DNA of 64,000 bases from Pyronema omphalodes (taxonomy: Eukaryota > Ascomycota > Pezizomycetes > Pezizales > Pyronemataceae), in the NCBI GenBank assembly GCA_024516155.1, contig JAJJXM010000046.1:1-64000 (forward strand), read 5' to 3'. The notes beneath the pieces were generated by a model. It saw only the letters and a list, made by a program, of their open reading frames with translations, made no database searches and was not told where the DNA came from. Positions 62,211-64,000 of the stretch are shown here, piece after piece; position 1 is the stretch's first letter; every line of letters starts with the position of its first letter. A program made the position numbers and the translations under genes.

Positions 62211-62986
62211 TAATAATAAAAAGAAGTAGGAGGAGGACGGAGGGAGGGAGAAGCGGGAGGCGAGAGCGGAGAGAGAGACGAGGGAGAGGGGAGATGGAGG
62301 AAGCGGACGATGACGAGGAGAGAGTGGAGACGGGAGACTGGGAGAGCGGAGGCGTGGTTGTTGTGGAGAATGGAGTCTTGTGTTTTTTTTTTCTTTTTGA
62401 AACGGGAATGAAAGTGAGGCGAGGAGTCGAGGGAGAGGAGAGACGCGGTGGAGACGGACGGGAGGAGCACGAATGAGGCGAGTACGAGATGGTGACGCGG
62501 AGAGAAGTGGACGGAGTGGGACGATGGATGGCTGGCGAGCCGAGAGGGAGGAGCGTGGTGAAGGGCAAGGGGAGGGACGTAGAGTAGGGTAGTGGCACAG
62601 GGGAGAGAGGTGCGATGGGGGGGCGTTGACCCGGGGGAGTTATATCTTCTTTTCTTTTCTTTTTGCTTGTTTGTTTTTGCTTTGTGGAGGAAATAAAGGT
62701 GGAAAAACGGTTAAAAAAGGGAGGGGAAGGGTGGAGGAAATGGGGGAACGACCCGGCGAGGTGGCCTCCGAGCGTACAGGGCTCCTGGAACAGACGACGC
62801 TTGACGAACAAAAGCACAACGAGACTTGGGGGTCTACAACCCCACACCCTAACGACAAGCTCTGGGGCATACCCAGTGAGAGCTTGGCCTAACACCCGGG
62901 TTTCTTAATTTTGTATTTACTGTAGATTCCGCCATAACCTTACGGTTGGATGCGTGTATGAGTTAATAAATAAATAAATAAATAAA
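62185..62986 (+). other. 3' UTR and tail of LINE-D copy 2
   Basis: An A tract of about 26 nt follows the stop (62183-62209). Then GA-rich sequence, the GGAGGAAATAAAGGTGG box (62686), the TGGGG...CCCCA hairpin (about 62828-62845), the terminal AACC/GGTT hairpin near 62937-62948 and (TAAA)n. No gene. Confidence 0.82.
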
Positions 62987-63117
62987 CCAATGGTCATGGT
63001 GTATCCGGCGCCAATGCCAGACGCGGTCTGCGACCCGTCCGTGTAGGCGATGATGACATTGCGGCGTCGTCTGAGGTTGTCGAGGAGTAGGAGGTGGGCG
63101 TGCGCTGTCTCGGGTTA
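62987..63117 (-). repeat. LINE-A ORF2 fragment (RNase H region)
   Basis: Matches 1276-1395 of LINE-A copy 1 closely (minus strand; includes the AYTDGSQTASGIGAGY-like segment). Flanked by the LINE-D copy 2 tail and LINE-D copy 3. No open frame beyond the fragment. Confidence 0.85.
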
Positions 63118-63738
63118 CGTCGATGAACACAGTGAAGCAACAAACGTGCGCTTACCTAACGGCACCATAGTCACCCCTGGGACTCAAGGAGGCAGCAAGG
63201 ACGTGGTCCGGTGGATTGGCATACATTTTGATCGCAAACTTTCCTTCTCCCAACATGTAAAAATAAGACTGACGACCGCCGCTAGGTCCCTCAACGCCCT
63301 CCGCAGTTTGGTACGTCACGAAACAGGTCTGTCCCCCTCAGCGACCTGTACACTTTATCAAGCGTGTGTAACCTCTAGGTCGGATTTTGGCTCTGAGATC
63401 TGGTGGAATGGACAAAAAGGACTGGCCAGCACACTACAAACGCAACAAAACTCCGCCCTACGCCGCATACTAAACGCATTCACATCGACCCCCATAGTGG
63501 CCCTACACAACGAAGCCGCCATACCCCCCGTCGCAGTTCGCCTTCAACGCCGCAGCCGCAAATACGTTCTCCGCCTCCTCTCCCTCCCCCCTTCCCACCC
63601 CGTAGTTAGACGCTGCCCTTCCTCCTTCCCCGTGCCCAACCACTTCCCCACCTCCATATGTGACCCGTCCGAATATGACTACCCCTTGAACACCACCCAG
63701 AAAGCCCCCTCGCGCCTCGTTCGCATGCTCTGCTCCGT
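63118..63738 (+). pseudogene. LINE-D copy 3, ORF2 fragment
   Basis: Nearly identical to 60404-61022 of copy 2 (VRLPNGTIVTPGTQGG through APSRLVRML), with a few substitutions such as CGT to TGT near 63348. Lies between RT and RNase H, with no catalytic motif. Ends at GO9. Confidence 0.88.
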
Positions 63739-64000
63739 GAAGTCACACACCACACGGCAACAGCGACCCCCCCCCCTGCATTCTCAACAACGAGCACCGA
63801 AACCCCCGGTTTTCTCATCGGATTCGGATTCGCAGCACTCTGTTACGTTATTCTCTGAATTTTCAGGGAATTCTACGTTGTTTTTGTTGACTTTTGTCGC
63901 AAAATCAGAGTTTTCACAAGTTTTGGCTTACCCCACCTCACGAAATGTCGCCAAAACAACGACAGAACAACGCCCGACGATCGAAACGGTCCGAAAACGC
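63739..64000 (+). mobile_element. GO9, 5' end only (runs off the window)
   Basis: Filler GAAGTC, head CACACACCACACGGCAACAGCGACC plus C-run, then the GO leader. Matches GO1 to the window end. Confidence 0.9.
63945..64000 (+). CDS. GO9 gag-like protein, N-terminus only
   Basis: The conserved ATG at 63945 opens MSPKQRQNNARRSKRSEN, identical to GO1 as far as seen. The rest lies outside. Confidence 0.75.
   Translation, partial: MSPKQRQNNARRSKRSEN

Larger units (their letters stand above)
57385..62986 (+). mobile_element. LINE-D copy 2, 5'-truncated, split by GO8
   Basis: Plus strand. Starts within ORF2 just before the poly-Pro linker (about 57397) and continues after GO8 to the ORF2 stop (62184), a long 3' UTR and the (TAAA)n tail at 62986. 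Endonuclease and ORF1 absent. The tail is the reference for the LINE-D-type tail found on most GO copies. Confidence 0.9.

Overview
The window is a solid block of nested retrotransposons from a eukaryote, most probably a filamentous fungus (Pezizomycotina-like ascomycete). This is inferred from the non-LTR elements, whose ORF2 carries an APE-type endonuclease, a reverse transcriptase and an RNase H (Tad1/I-like layout), and from an intact Ty3/gypsy chromovirus. I see no host gene, tRNA, rRNA or CRISPR in 64 kb. Species cannot be named. Family labels below are mine.

Element families: LINE-A (copies at 1-8480 minus and 34671-40360 plus), LINE-B (17041-34142 plus, 42352-49092 minus, 52381-54684 minus), LINE-C (one 5'-truncated, shattered copy between 8481 and 15877, minus), LINE-D (8564-10164 minus, 57385-62986 plus, 63118-63738 plus), LINE-E (5' ends only, 49147-52380 minus and 54685-55377 plus), a chromovirus (21243-28618, minus), remnants of a second LTR element (LTR about 16103-16406, gag pieces 16442-17040 and 34158-34670), and nine copies plus a fragment of a ~2 kb element that I call GO (gag-only). 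GO encodes one coiled-coil, basic, gag-like protein (484 aa in most copies) and no reverse transcriptase. It carries the same C-rich 5' head as LINE-A/B/E and borrows LINE 3' tails, so it looks like a HeT-A-like parasite of the LINEs.

Layout: 1-8480 LINE-A copy 1, its ORF1 split by GO1. 8481-15877 LINE-C ORF2 split by a 5'-truncated LINE-D, GO2 and GO3. 15878-17040 an LTR-element remnant. 17041-34142 LINE-B copy 1, its ORF1 split by a composite GO4 insertion and by the chromovirus. 34158-34670 the other half of the old gag. 34671-40360 LINE-A copy 2, ended by GO5. 42352-49092 LINE-B copy 2. 49093-52380 LINE-E copy 1, split by GO6. 52381-54684 LINE-B copy 3. 54685-57372 LINE-E copy 2 ended by GO7. 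57385-62986 LINE-D copy 2 split by GO8. 62987-64000 LINE fragments and the start of GO9. Eight insertions have matching 12-16 bp target-site duplications, and a 5-bp duplication flanks the chromovirus, so relative ages can be read from the nesting.

How the parts would work together (inference): LINE ORF1 proteins package RNA through CCHC knuckles, and ORF2 proteins nick DNA and reverse transcribe from the RNA 3' tail. GO supplies only its own gag-like protein and a tail those enzymes recognise. The main finding is that GO copies with nearly the same ORF carry three different 3' tails. Two of these match LINE-D and LINE-B in this window; the third has no partner here.
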